Positions 46,882-59,330 of a stretch of 64,000 bases of DNA are shown piece after piece. The DNA is taken from the NCBI GenBank assembly GCA_026120185.1, contig JANUWF010002022.1, positions 1,410,001-1,474,000 on the forward strand. Reading direction: 5' to 3'. The stretch comes from Voacanga thouarsii. Taxonomy: Eukaryota > Streptophyta > Magnoliopsida > Gentianales > Apocynaceae. The notes below the pieces were generated by a model that made no database searches, was not told the origin of the DNA, and saw only the letters and a list, made by a program, of their open reading frames with translations. Made by a program: the position numbers and the translations under genes. Every line of letters starts with the position of its first letter. The stretch's first letter is position 1.

Positions 46882-48233
46882 TGTTGGAATATAATCCCAA
46901 AATGACCTATTTATTTCTATAATTTAGGAACTAATAAAAGTTTCATTCATTAATGGTTGTTTGTTTATATATATTGTGTATTAAAGGTCTAAGTGTGTTA
47001 GTAAGTAATCGGCATGATTGAGTCGTGCTTTCACTATAAGGTGAAGATTATGTGTTACTAACACATAAGTGAAAATTGTTCTTGATCGATTGATGAAGTT
47101 GGACACTTCATCGAGGTTTAGATCATTATACTATGGTTTCTAAATGACGAATACTTTACCTTTAACCAATGCATAGTCCACTCACACACAATAGTGTTAG
47201 TGTATTTGAAATATGTAGAACAGGACCACATGATAATAATTTTATAAAAGTATTGAAATAAATAAAGATTAGTTTATCGTAGCTACTACATGGACGAGTA
47301 TCCTAAAACTTGAGTATAATTTGGTGGTCTAGTTAAGTTGGACTTGTGCACTTTGATGTACGATGGGTGAGGTCTTAATGAAATGTCAATAACCTTATAT
47401 GTTGAGTGTATAAAATCTAGTTAATTAAGACAGACTTATATAATAGAGTTTCTATGCTTCATTAGGTGAAGAAATCACCCCCTTATGATTGTTTGGGATA
47501 ATCTAAATAATCCAAGACACTGGGAAATGTGACTAAGTGTGTACACTTTTGAGTAACTCGCTGTGATAAGTGGATACATACTAGAAGTTATGGATTATCA
47601 GACTAGATATTATGGGATGGTAGATATCATTGAGAAACGTATTAGTGCATTTTCCCTATTTCAAGGTATTACGTGGAGAGATATTTTTGCCATTATACCT
47701 GTAGGTTGAAGACATTGCACATGCAATAATATTCTTGGAGTTAATATTTTCATATGGTGATAAATGAAATATTTAAAATGATAAAATACGACTATTTGTT
47801 AGCAAGGGTATTTTAGTCATTTTAGTAGCTAAGAATAACATGTATTTTGGTCCCCAAAGTAGCTTAAGCAATGCTAGTAAATTTATTTACTATATGATCG
47901 TATTGGTTGAAATTAATATTGGAAGAAATTGGAGAGTCCAATAATTATTTATTTGGGCTAGAACGATTTATTTGGCCTACTCAATTAATTTTGTTTATTA
48001 ATTAATTATCTTGAATAATTTTATATTGGGCTCAAGTGGTTAATTAATTAATGTAATTTATTAGACCAATTTAATTTAATTGATTTTTTGATTAATTGTC
48101 TTGGATAATTTTAAATTAGGCCAAACAAGATCAATTAAGTAATAAGAGAGTTATTTAATTAGGAAAGACCATAGCCTACTAGGGTTGTGAATGATGGCTT
48201 TTGTTATTTTGAAAACAAAGGCAAGCCGTCACA

Positions 48234-48289
<56 letters not shown>

Positions 48290-48872
48290 AAAAGAGAAGA
48301 AATTGGAAACATAAAGAAAGGGAAAAAATAAAGAAATAGAAGGGAAAAAAAAAAGGAAAGCTATAAGTTTTTCTTTTTTGGAAGTGTGATGTGTGTGAAT
48401 TGAGATTCACGTGAATTTGGACATAAATACGAAAGGAAAAATTAATGGCTTTTGGATCTTCTAATGTTTTTTGTTCTATTAGCCGCAAATAAAAAGCTTT
48501 TCTTTTTTCCTAAGTGTTTGTGATTTTTCTTTATTTTTTTTTCTTGGTTAAGCTCTTCCAAGAATTCTTTCCTAATTATTCTTTCACCCATTATTCTACT
48601 TTCACCGGTAGATAGCCTATAGGAGGTTTGAGAATACTTTGGAAGATTAAAATTTAACAATTTTGGTGCGCATGTTTAATGCGAAGGAGCCGAAACATGG
48701 CTAGAATTCCTGCGGAACAAGTAGTCATGATCAACCACAGTGTTCCATCAAACCCAAATTCTTCGGCTATTCAATCTAAGCGATCTAAAAGTAAGTATTC
48801 CTAAACTTTAGCTTGGGAAAAATTTTAAGCTGCTATTTTTCGTAGCATTTTTATTTTCCCGCGATACTTTCA
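46882..48872 (+). repeat. 3' LTR of the copia element
   Basis: It starts TGTTGGAATATAATCCC after the purine tract and ends TTTTCCCGCGATACTTTCA near 48872, typical of this copia group. It contains a (TA)n tract at 48237-48286. The 5' LTR is absent, so no age or target duplication can be read. The end is approximate by a few nt. Confidence 0.7.
48237..48286. repeat. (TA)n microsatellite
   Basis: About 24 TA units inside the copia LTR. A/G-rich sequence follows. Confidence 0.95.
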
Positions 48873-51800
48873 AAAGATGGATTTTAATTGTAAATCCCAT
48901 AAAACCCATGTTTCTGTCATAAAAGTTCTCCAAACTTCCAAGAGCTTTTGTACTTTTCCAAGAGATTCTCTAAAGTTCTAGTAACTTCTCCTAACTTCCA
49001 TTTGATCACATGTTGTATTAAAGCACAAAAAGAAGAAAGGTGGCATTGGAACCCATCAAAATAGACGGGAAAATAAAGAGAAAAGAAATAAAACAAAAGA
49101 AAGGAAGAAGAGAGTGAGAAAGCAAAACATGAGAAAAGAGAAAGGAAGAAGAAAGAAAGTTTAGCTATTGGCAAGATTAGAAGTCACCAATCCCAAGAAA
49201 AAGCCTTTTCTTCAATAATTAAAAGCATTATATAGCTTGTGGAGAGTATTTTGATGTAACTTTTCATGCAAAAATAGCAACAAATCTAGAATATGCTTTG
49301 TAAAGAAATGTTGTTGTGATGTTACTTTTGATGAAGATATGTGGTTGTTGACTGTGGGAGTTAATTGTTGTGATTTTTGTGATGTTTAGATGTGTTTTGA
49401 AAGAGTTGTGATACGTTGAAGATGGCTGTACTTGTGGGAGAAAATGAATGAAGAAAGAAAGAATTAAAATAGATTATGACTGTTGAGAAAAGGAAGGCTA
49501 AATTATATGCTTCATGGCTGTTATTTTTGTGCACGAAAACTTTGATGATTTTACATTCTTCATGGCTGAATATGAGAAGTTGATGTGATGTTAAGATGAA
49601 GAACAAAAGGAATTAAGTGGTGATTAAGTGTGAAAATGAGAGTAGAATAAGTGAAGAATACATTTTGCAAGAAAAATGAATGATTTCAAGGAAAAACTGC
49701 AAGGTTTAGCTTGCAGAAGTTTTGTGTCGATTCCAGATCTGGCTGAATGGAGTTCATTGATTTGTAGCTAAAGGTCATAAGAGTAATTTAGCACAAATTT
49801 GAGGTCATTTGGACTTGTGGATCAAAAGTTATGATGAAAATATGAAGGCATGTAATGGTATTACAATGCTGGAATTTTATTGAGAAATAAGCTAATGTAT
49901 TATTTCCAATAGAATTAGTGGATAAATGAGATTTTGAAGGAATCAGAAAAATGACCTGCAAACATGTAGGATTGAGAGACAAGGAAATGGAAATATGGAG
50001 AAGAAAATGTTCCCTTGATTATTTCAAGTGATGCATTTCTTTTTCTATTAAGAAATGAGAATTCAGGAAATTAGTAATTTCCTTGGTAGTGTATTTTTTT
50101 TAGCAATCTCTTAGTTTAGAACCTTAGATGCCAAGAGAAGTATGGAATGATTTTTGATATAGGTGTGTCTACTATAAGGATTTCATGAATTTGAAGACGA
50201 CATATTAGTAAGTAATAGCTGTACACAAGGTGAGTTCCTTTGGATTTCTAAAACGGCATTTGCTAGTAAATTTTTCATTACACTAAGTCGTGCTTTATAA
50301 ACCTTTTTGGTTTCTCTGAGCTAATGTATGGTTTTCCTGTGCAAATTTGATCTTCTGCCACACTAGGTTTCAAATGAAAAACTGTGAATCTTCATGCTCA
50401 TGACTATTTATTGTTGGTGACTATTTTTCCTAATGTATGAAGATATGGATAATAAACCTTTAGGTTTTTCTGAACAAAGTTTGGTTTCTCTGAATCGAAA
50501 ATTATTGAATACTCTGGAAAGTAATATTTCCTACAAGGAATTGTGAACTATCTAGGTTATAAATATTTTCTATGTGCAAGTGTTTATTTGAAAGCTTCTT
50601 TCTCACATTTTACATGATGAAATAGTATTTTACTTTGCACAAATAATCACCGTTCCATGTTTAAGGATCAAGCACATGAATTTATGATTTTATTAGCTTC
50701 TAATGGATCAACAAATTACTTCTAAAATTTCAAGGCATGATGAATATGACATCCTTGAATTTATTTCCTTTTTTGAGTTTAGAATTTTAGACTTGCTGAA
50801 CAAAATTCCTTTTGAACTCGGATATGGATAATTTACGTAAATACCCTAAAAGAACATTTTATAACACGAGAAGGATATTGTGTCCTTCTAACCTAAGACT
50901 TTGGAAAATGATTCTTTGGTATGAAATCAACATTTGGTAAATGATGTTTTGGCACCAAAAAATATTTTCGTGATATTCTCTCAAGAAGTTACAATATTGG
51001 ACTGGGGTTGTGAATCAGTGAAGACATTTAGTATTCAGCGAGGGCTTTTATCTTCGTACTAACTTATGACCCCAAGGAACCTTGCCTAATTATGGGGATT
51101 ATCTCACTCCAAACGGTGCGATGGGATATTAAAATTAATCGATACTCCTAACTAGCTATTTAATACTTGTCAATTTCCTATCGCGGATATGCCCAAGTGC
51201 ATATAATTTATAGGTTGCTCATGGATGCCGAGTGGGGGCACTTGGTGTTTTCAACCCCTTATCACCTAATGGTTTTAATTAGTTATAGGATGGCAGGCCC
51301 TAGACGATGACCTCTACCTAATGTTACTTGGTCTAATCTTTTTTTAACATTACCCCGAGACTTGCCGCCCTAGGAGAGGCCCAAGGATGCTAGCAATCCC
51401 AATGAGATCGATGGTGATATTGAAGAGTTCAGTGAGTGGGAGAAGGTGGGTACTTTCTGAGAGTCGATGGGAGTAGCCCTTGTGGCTGAGGCCCATTGAT
51501 GGCCTGAGGTAATACCTTAGGATGAGGAGATTGAGATTTAGGAGGAGATCAAGGACAAGGAGAATGTGGAGATCATGAAGGATTCAGGGGATAACTGGCC
51601 CTAAGGATTTTACTACTGATGCTGCGGTTGAGTAGGGAGACTTAAATGGTTATAGGGTTGTCAGCTCGAAGTATTACTATGTTTCATCTTACTCGAGGCC
51701 CTCAGTGTCTGACAACAATGATGATGAGTAGGGGATTATGTATATAGTATGATGTAGTATGATGTATATATAGTAGGTGTGTATTGGCAAACATAGATGT

Positions 51801-51905
51801 GCATTTGCACATAATTTTATACTTGAGAACTATGTTTTAATAGAATAAGAGTATATGTTATATTTTCTACCGATTGTATTGTTTTCATTACTATATTGTG
51901 TTACA
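48873..51905 (+). repeat. 5' LTR of the right-hand Tekay-like element (truncated start)
   Basis: Homologous to the 3' LTR from 62535 onward. It ends ATATTGTGTTACA at 51905. The ORFs inside (48917-49982, minus) are LTR noise. The GC-richer block near 51060-51300 is shared with other Tekay-like LTRs. No clear tRNA-Met primer site is readable after 51905; it has decayed. Confidence 0.75.
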
Positions 51906-51949
51906 CTATCAATAGTACATGAATTGGGGTATATGGCAGACTTTACATT

Positions 51950-52960
51950 GAAACCATACACAAAAATGCAGATGCCACCTAAACGCATTACACGACATCA
52001 CCTTGAGCCACAGGCCGAAGGTGACTCAGCCGAAAGAACACAATTTACACCCTGAGATGATGCAATGATGCAAACCTTCTAGATGATGATGGAGGCATTA
52101 CACTAGGTGATGCAAACTATTAATCGAGAAGAATAGAGAGGGGAAATTGAAGCCAATTAGGCATTGGAATGTTTCTTGAAATTCTATCCTTCCCAATTCC
52201 ATAGAAAACCTAATCAAGAAGAAGAGGCAAAATCATGGATCGAATAGATGGAAAATATTTTTGCCGTTGTAAACTACTCGAGCAGAGAAAGATGTAGTTT
52301 GCTACATTTCGACTTCAAAGACCTACCCGAGAGTGGTGGACTCATGAAAAAGGTCGAAGGAAGTAGGTGTGGATAGATTTCAAGGTAAGTTTCAAAATAG
52401 AGTTTATTCCTCGATGGCTAATGGACCAAAAAGAGGATGAGTCCCAAAATTTCAAGTAGGGAGGCTGAACCGTTGGACAGTAACGCAACAGAATTTATTC
52501 AAATTTCTAAGTACTGCCCTTATTGGGATAAACTAAGACTGATAGGATAAGGCACTTTGTGAAGGGGCTACGTCATGGACTAAAAAGAGTATTGTTGAGT
52601 ATAGCTCCGCCCAACTATAGTGTTGTAGTGGAGATCACGTTAAGAATTGAGGGGGAAGACATAAAACAAGCCAAACAGAGAAATAAGGTGGATCTAGAAA
52701 CACTAATCACAAGAGGCCAGGAGGATCCAATTGGTAGAAGAAAGGAAAATTTTAGAAGAACGGAGGCATGAGTGGAGGAAAATAATTAAAACAGTGCTAT
52801 AACTACAGGAAGAAAGTCCACAAAAGTTTTAATTGCCCTTACCTAGACGATCAACAAGATGGACCAACTCGAGTGGAGGTTTTATGGGACAGAGACCAGG
52901 ACCGATGAAAAGAAATCAAGGTTAAACTTCTACATCCAGGCAAGGACCCAGTAAACCTCA
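51950..52960 (+). pseudogene. Chromovirus gag relic
   Basis: It starts MPPKRITRHHLEPQAEGD near 51966. Capsid-like fragments follow with stops (SWIE.MENIF near 52230, then EFIQISKYCPYWDKLRL). An open 70-codon piece (52559-52771) carries KGLRHGLKRVLLSIAPPNYS. Near 52790-52850 the zinc knuckle is visible as QCYNYRKKVHKSFNCPYL, with Cys and Gly positions changed (second Cys now Tyr), so it no longer binds zinc. Several stops and shifts. Confidence 0.75.
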
Positions 52961-53089
52961 TATAAATGCTACTGCCGTTGTGGAATGTAAGGTTTCTATT
53001 TTTGGTAAGGATGCTAAAAATTTGATAGATCCCAATTCTACACAGTCCTTTATTACAACACCTTTTCTTGAAATTGTGGGGGTGAAAGG
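52961..53089 (+). pseudogene. Chromovirus protease, N-terminal half
   Basis: Translation ATAVVECKVSIFGKDAKNLI then DPNSTQSFITTPFLEI. This is the aspartic protease flap with the usual D-P-G-S site changed to D-P-N-S. The frame is cut at 53089 by the Athila-like LTR and resumes after the AAAGG duplication at 58858. Confidence 0.7.
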
Positions 53090-54364
53090 TGATGCGTTAA
53101 TTTTGGATGCATCTAATAATGAAACAACTAGTAATTCTCCCAACTAATTATCATCTTGGCATCATGAAGGAATGTACAATAAAACTCATTCATTTGTCAA
53201 GTCATGAATTTACTTAGATAAATTTCACTTCGTTTTATCAATCCTTGGAATCCTATATTTTTATTAATATTAGCAGATTTGTCAATCAAGCCATCCTAAC
53301 TAAAATATACATGAATCTCAATTCCTTAAAAATATGAAATTAGCCAATGACCATATGTCAAGGCGAAATCAACTAATCTTTGATCACTTAGTCCTATAAT
53401 CTTAACTTCATCGTACAAATCCATTAAGATTTAACCAATATGAAATTAATGCAATGAAACTCCTAACATCATTTAATCTAAGTCAATTGGAAGAACTCGC
53501 ATCATTAACCAATGATATCAAGTAATCAAACACCAAAGATGCTAAAAAGTTGATCAAAGGACTATATTAACACAAAATCTTGAATTCCAAAATAACGTTA
53601 AATTACAATAAAAACATTGAATACATCATTGTTAAAGGAAAAGAAGACAAAGATACAAGAAATCACTCGTAGACAAGCCTCTTTTCTTCACCCTTGAAGA
53701 CTCTCTTGAACAATTCTTCTTGATTGGGTGAATCTCTCCTTCAATGAGTGTTTGGGAGTTTTTGTTCTTGGATCCATCTCTCTCTCTATATCTCCCAATC
53801 CTTATGTTTTCTTGTGCTTTTATAGGTCTTTTGGATGCTAAATTCGTGGCTGAGGAAGTCTTTGCCGAGTAGGACTAGGAAAATACCAAAATCATTGGAC
53901 AATTTCTAATTTCATCTCCAGAATATTTGCCTTCCAGAGTGTACTTGGTGCCGGGTTACTTCGCCCCACCTAGCACCAAGTGCACTCTATTATTCCCTTG
54001 TTTTGGTTTGTTTTTGGCTTGTACTCCTTGGTAGACAAAACTGATCTAACACCAAGTACCCTTACCCGACTTGGCGCCAACTCTGTTCTGCTTTTCCCCT
54101 GAAGCTTGGCTCAATTTCTCCTATTGGACTAGAATGGACCCGGCGCCTAGTCCCTTGGCTGAGCCTGGTGCGGGTATATTTTTGAACTATTCACTTTCTA
54201 CTCAATTTTAACATAAATCTGCATAAATTTGCCCCCAAAAAGAAATATACATTTTACAAGCAACATGTCAAATAAGAAGGAGTATGCCTAGTTATTATAA
54301 CAGATGTATTCTAAAATAACCCCAAATAATTAGGAAAACAATGGTGATTTTAGCCCCTATTACA
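53090..54364 (-). repeat. 3' LTR of the non-autonomous Athila-like element
   Basis: It starts TGTAATAGGGGC at 54364 and ends TTAACGCATCA at 53090. Relative to its 5' LTR it has lost about 290 nt just inside the 53105 end (the jump from GATGCGTTAATTTTGG to sequence equivalent to 57560). A GGCGCC-type cluster is at 53945-54170 and a TATAAAA box at 53824-53818. A purine tract (AGTGTGGGGGTATG) precedes it on the minus strand at 54365-54378. Confidence 0.82.
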
Positions 54365-55451
54365 TACCCCCACACTAGAACATTTTCTTATCCTCGAGCA
54401 AAACACTTACTCCAAGAAAATTCGTTTAGAAAACACAAGCTCTTATTCGTTCTGAAAACTCTTTACCATCGCAAAGATTATATCTTCCCTTCAAATTTTA
54501 GAAATAACTCTTGTCATTCATACCATTTGAAAACAATACAAATTTTGAAACATTGGACAATATATCACAAAACTCTTGAAGTCAAATTAATCAAGTGTAT
54601 AACTTAGTCTAAGACAGTTATTTCACTCTTCAAGTAAAAATATAGATAATATGAATCACATAAGTTGAGCCATCTACCAATTCAAGAATTATAAATCTAA
54701 AAATTGCACAACTCAAATCATGATGTAAGGAAAGCACTCCAAATTTTTCTCTCAAAATTTTTTCAATGACTTAAGGAATTGATAGCCTTAAGTGCATGGA
54801 TTTCTCTTCACACACAGTATTGGCTCCCTTTTTAGTTATCACTCATCATTTTTTCAAACAATTCTTTCTTTCTAACTCTACTCTTTCTTACCTTTTTACC
54901 TTCGGGATAGCCTTAAGAGAGTGCACTGAATTCACTTGCTACTTGTCCCTATATAGACCTCTTTTTCAGCCAATGGTCTTCAATGATAATCAATAAAAGC
55001 ATTTTTCAATCACATAACAATAGTATTGTCTCCACTTATTATTTTTTTTTCAACTTACATCAATATTTTCTCATAATTCTCCTCAATCTTTCCTCTTAAA
55101 AATCTTTTATCAACTCACATTTTTCATCATAACTCAAAGCTTAGCAAAATTTAAACTCATAATACAAGATTTAGCAAATAAACTCTTCTCATATTCCTCA
55201 TTTCCTCCATATTTCAACTAGATGACTCAAATAACATTCAAACACCAATGCATATACAAGATTAATCAAAATTCTCAAGTTTTGCAAAATATCTTATCTA
55301 AGAAACCAATTTCACAAAAAATTCACATAATGAATAACAAAACTTATATCCAAGGAAGAAAAAGAATTACAACCTTGCTTAATAATAAACCACTAAAATT
55401 TTCATCAAATTTTCACAAAATGATATGGAAAAGTACATCTTCAACCTTATT

Positions 55452-56087
55452 CTCCCCCCCCCCTACTTAAACTGGACATTGTCCTCAATGGTCAAAGATA
55501 TCACGATGAAAGCAATGCCAAGACGACCAAAATCAATAAACTAGAAGAATAGAGAAAAGAGAATACTTCCATTGTGAATTAGCTCTAAGAATGCCAAACT
55601 TTTAAATCTTTAATTGTTCCAAACTTTCAAGGACCTTGCAACAAAGTTATTTTTCAATCAAAATCTTTTAAAGTAATTTTTTCAAAGTAGCTTAATACCA
55701 AGAAAACACCAAAATAATTGATAAAAACTTGGTCAATGAATATAACCAAACCACTCCCCACACTTAAATTGGACAATATCCTTATTGGCAAAAAACAAAC
55801 ATAAGAAAACGTCTCCAAATGGACAAAAAATAATAAAGGGGTAGAAAGTTCAAGCAATACTTCCCAAGTGCAATAACGCTCCTATAGATATCAAAACTGG
55901 AAATAGAGAGAATGACTTGTTCAAGAGGACTTATTCTTACCTATAAAACAAAACGCAAATAAAAAGCATAAATAAAAATAATAACAAAATAAAAACACTC
56001 CTAAATAAAAGAAAACAAACTAAATAAAAATATTAAAAAAATATTAAGAAAGCAAATAAAGACACAACTTACTCCCCCACACTTAAG
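55452..56087 (-). other. Three internal polypurine-tract-like motifs
   Basis: AAGTAGGGGGGGG-type at 55470-55452, TTTAAGTGTGGGGAG at 55770-55755, and CTTAAGTGTGGGGGAG at 56087-56073 (minus strand). The first two have GACA(A/T)TGTCC-type words beside them. The autonomous relatives show one such motif. 54365-55451 is non-coding and colinear with 13580-14620. Confidence 0.55.
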
Positions 56088-56171
56088 ATGGAAAATATTT
56101 TCTTTATTTGTGGGAAATAACACACAACAACGGAAACAAACCCAAACCAAAAATAAAGATACAAACTCTTC

Positions 56172-56927
56172 TCACTTATCATGATTCCTTATCACACCTT
56201 TGGAAAAAAGATGAAAGCTCAAAGTAGAAGATATATATGATGAATGTAGAAAGAAAGGAGGTTTTTGAAAAAGGTAATATCCATGAAAGCATTTTTTCTT
56301 GGCAAAGCAAAACACATCAACCTCATGTTCTAATATTTCTTTAGACACACAAATATATTTTTCAATATGCCTATGGTATCTAATGGATGTATCAACTCCG
56401 AAATCACCAATTAACCCTTCAAAAGAATTTTCAGAATTAAAATTCCCCTTTAAACTTAATATTTGAGTTCTCAAAGATAGGATTAAGAAATCCTTACTTT
56501 TCAAGATATAGTCTACAAAAACTAAGTTACCACCCTGAAATTGGGGTGAAGGGTAGAAATTACCACCATTCTCCAAAGACTTCTTATAATATAGCATTGA
56601 AAGATTCAACTCCTTGAGGCATGGTGAGCTCAACACATCATCAATTGCATCAACAGACTCCATGAATCAAGAGGTACACTATTTGTCTGCGATTTTCAAT
56701 TCCCTATTGAAGATCTCATCAACCAACTTTGCTAGTTGTGTCTTGTTAGAGCTCATTCATTGGGGTGATTCTTCGTATCCCTTAGTCGATGAATTTGTAT
56801 TGACCACAAAAGAATTCACTAATATTACTAATGACGTCTCACTAAAAATATTAATGCGAGCTTGTAATCTTGACAATTTATGATCATTGTAACTCCTTTC
56901 ATTTTGTGCCCAAAAATAGTTATCCAT
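56172..56927 (-). pseudogene. Unrecognised ~250-codon frame of the non-autonomous element
   Basis: From the ATG at 56927 (MDNYFWAQNERS) to the stop at 56172 one frame runs through three stops (56759-56757 and two between 56700 and 56660). The last 163 codons are open (MESVDAIDDVLSSPCLKEL ...). Composition is mixed, with Asp/Ser/Leu-rich and aromatic segments. There is no zinc knuckle, no protease or RT motif, no signal peptide and no membrane helix. It takes the place of gag after the primer site. It may be a highly diverged gag N-terminus or a captured host segment. The frame does not match Athila gag that I know. Function unknown. Confidence 0.45.
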
Positions 56928-57242
56928 GATGATGTCAACCTCGCACAAAAATAAATAAAAATAAACAAAAATAACAGAAAAATAAAGAAAAAAAAACAAA
57001 AGGTAAAAGCAAATAATAGAAAAAATAATGAAAAGAAAAACATACACATTAGACATATTTAAAAACTACCAAAATACAAAACTTAGTGGTATTTAAAAGT
57101 ACAATATGATATAAGTAAGTCAATTAAGTCACACAATATTACAAACAACAAGATATAGCACTTGAAGAACATATAAACATATTCATATAGTTACATATAA
57201 ACATGGTTAAATCAACGCAATCCAAGCTTTCATGATATTATT

Positions 57243-57259
57243 CTCCGACAACAGTGCCA
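57243..57259 (-). other. Primer-binding site (tRNA-Asp type)
   Basis: The minus strand reads TGGCACTGTTGTCGGAG, next to the 5' LTR end. It matches the tRNA-Asp complement with C/T and G/A changes, and is the same site type as 22032-22050. Confidence 0.7.
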
Positions 57260-57265
57260 AAAACT

Positions 57266-58852
57266 AGATGCGTTAATTTTGGGTGTGTAAAATTATTAAT
57301 TTTAAATCCATCCCATGGTCAAGTTTTAATTAAAATAGTAATTTCAAAATACACATACGCTGAAGTATATTCATCACAAGAATAGTATAGGAAATTAATG
57401 AGTATCGTTCCTCAAAGGAACAAGTATACACTAATCACTTTTCATTCATTATTTAACTAACCCAAATAAAGTGAGAAAAGAATTAAAAAAATAAAGAAAT
57501 ATATACAACTCAAGGATGTAAGAATATACAATTTCAACAATTATCCTAGAAAATATTATAATGAACCAGCTAGCAATTCTCCCAACTAATTATCATCTTG
57601 GTATCATGAAGAAATGTATAATAAAACTCAATCGTTTGTCAAGTCATGAATTTACTTAGATAAATTCCACTTCATTTGTCAATCTATGCAAACCTATATT
57701 TTGATTAATATTAATAGATTTTTCAATCAAGTAAACATAACCAAAACGTGCATTAAGCTCATCATAATATTTTGATTCAATTAGTAGATTTGTCAATCAA
57801 GCCATCCTAACCAAAATATACATGAATCTCAATTCCTTAAAAACATGAAATTACCTAATGAACCTATGTCAAGGCGAAATCAACTAATCTTTGATCACTT
57901 AGTCCGGTAATCTTAACTTCATCGTACAAATCCATTAAAATTTAACCATTACGAAATCAATGCAATGAAACTCCTAACATCGTTTTGTCTAAGTTAATTA
58001 GAAGAACTCGTATCAATAACTAATTATATCAAGTAATCAAACACCAAAAATGCTAAAATATTGATCAAAGAATTAAATTAACATAAAATCATGAATCCTA
58101 AAATAATGTTAAATTATAATAAAAATATCGAATACATCATTGTTAAAGGAAAAGAAGACAAAGATAAAAGAAAACACTCTTAAATAAGCTTCTTTCTTCA
58201 CTTTAGAAGACTCTTTTGAACAATTCTCCATGATTGGGTGAATCTCTCCTTCAATAAGTGTTTGCTCTTGGATCCACCTCTCTCTATCTATCTCTCAATC
58301 CTTGTGTTTTCTTGTGCTTTTATAGGCCCTTTAGATGCTAAATTCATGGCTGAGGAATTCTTGGCCGAGTAGGACTAGAAAAATACAAAATCATTGGACA
58401 ATCCCTAATTTCGTACACAGAATATTCTCCTTCCAGAGCGTACTTGGCGTCTGGTACCTTCGACCCACCTGACACTAGGAACACTCTGTTCTTACACAGT
58501 TTTACTTTGTTTTTGGCCTGTTCTCCATGGCAGATGGAACAGACCCTGCACCAGGTACACTTGCCAAACCTAGCGCTAGGTCTGTTTTGCTTTTCCCCTG
58601 AAGCTTGGCTCGATTTCTCTTGTTGGACCAGAATGGACCTAGCGCCTAGTCCCTTAACTGGGCCGGCACTAAGTACATTCTAGAACTGTTCACTTTCTAT
58701 TCAATTTTAACTTAAATCTGCATGAATTTGCCAAAAATACTTTTTACAAGCAATATGTTAAATGGGAAGGAATATGCCTAGTTATTTTAACAAATGTATC
58801 CTAAAATAACACAAAATAACTAGGAAAACAATGGTAATTTTAACTCCTATCA
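57266..58852 (-). repeat. 5' LTR of the non-autonomous Athila-like element
   Basis: It starts TGATAGGAGTTAAAATTACC at 58852 and ends ...ACGCATCT at 57266. Length 1.59 kb, TATAAAA box at 58324-58318, GGCGCC-type cluster at 58440-58680. Confidence 0.82.
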
Positions 58853-59330
58853 AAAGGTGGGAAACTTCCTTATGTATTAATTGTTAGCATCCCATTAGGA
58901 AACAGATGCGTAATGATTAAATATACTTAGGGTGTGAAATTTGGATGGGTGATGAAGAGTTAAAAGAAGATTTCGTATGTTTTCCCATAGAGGATGAATT
59001 GGTTATTTCAACCCCATACCTGGGTTGATTATAGAAATAAGGTGGTGCAATTTTGTAAACCTGGAATGGCTGTATTACAATTTGAGGGAGATACGATAAA
59101 GAGAATTAATTGCTTGATATCAAGAATCAAGGTGTTGAAGTTGATTTGAAAATAATGTGTTGGATATCTGATTATCTTGTGAATAAGCTACGTGAAATGA
59201 AATAATCCTGAAGATATTCTAGTAGTCTGTGCTTATTTGGATATTTCCCTATGAAGGTAAAGGAATTACCTCCAGAGAAAGAGGTGGAGTTCACTATTGA
59301 CCCGATACCAATGCTGAACCGATTCCTAGA
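58853..59330 (+). pseudogene. Chromovirus protease C-terminal half and linker
   Basis: It resumes directly after the AAAGG duplication with KLPYVLIVSIPLGNRCVM, the second half of the protease seen at 52961. Weak matches continue to the start of RT. Stops throughout. Confidence 0.6.

Larger units (their letters stand above)
44089..48872 (+). mobile_element. Ty1/copia retrotransposon, 5' end missing
   Basis: GAG-pre-integrase, integrase, RT and RNase H pieces in order, then a purine tract AAGTGGAATATTG and a ~2 kb LTR (46882-48872). The left side is cut by the CACTA-like end. Sequence to the right is mid-LTR of a Tekay-like element, so this copia inserted into that LTR. Confidence 0.8.
53090..58852 (-). 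mobile_element. Non-autonomous Athila-like element with perfect target duplication
   Basis: LTRs at 53090-54364 and 57266-58852 with TGAT/TATCA-type ends, flanked by exact AAAGG repeats (53085-53089 and 58853-58857). The 2.9 kb interior has no gag NLE..IGQLAK motif and no pol, only an unrecognised ~250-codon frame and three internal purine tracts. LTRs, leader and primer site show it is a relative of 12184-23437. It must have been moved by proteins from another copy. Confidence 0.85.

Noticed and set aside
56757..57056. N-terminal hydrophobic segment (FLFIIFSIICFYLLFFFLYF) as a membrane protein start
   Set aside because: It translates an A/T-rich poly-pyrimidine leader upstream of the plausible ATG at 56927; hydrophobicity comes from base composition.
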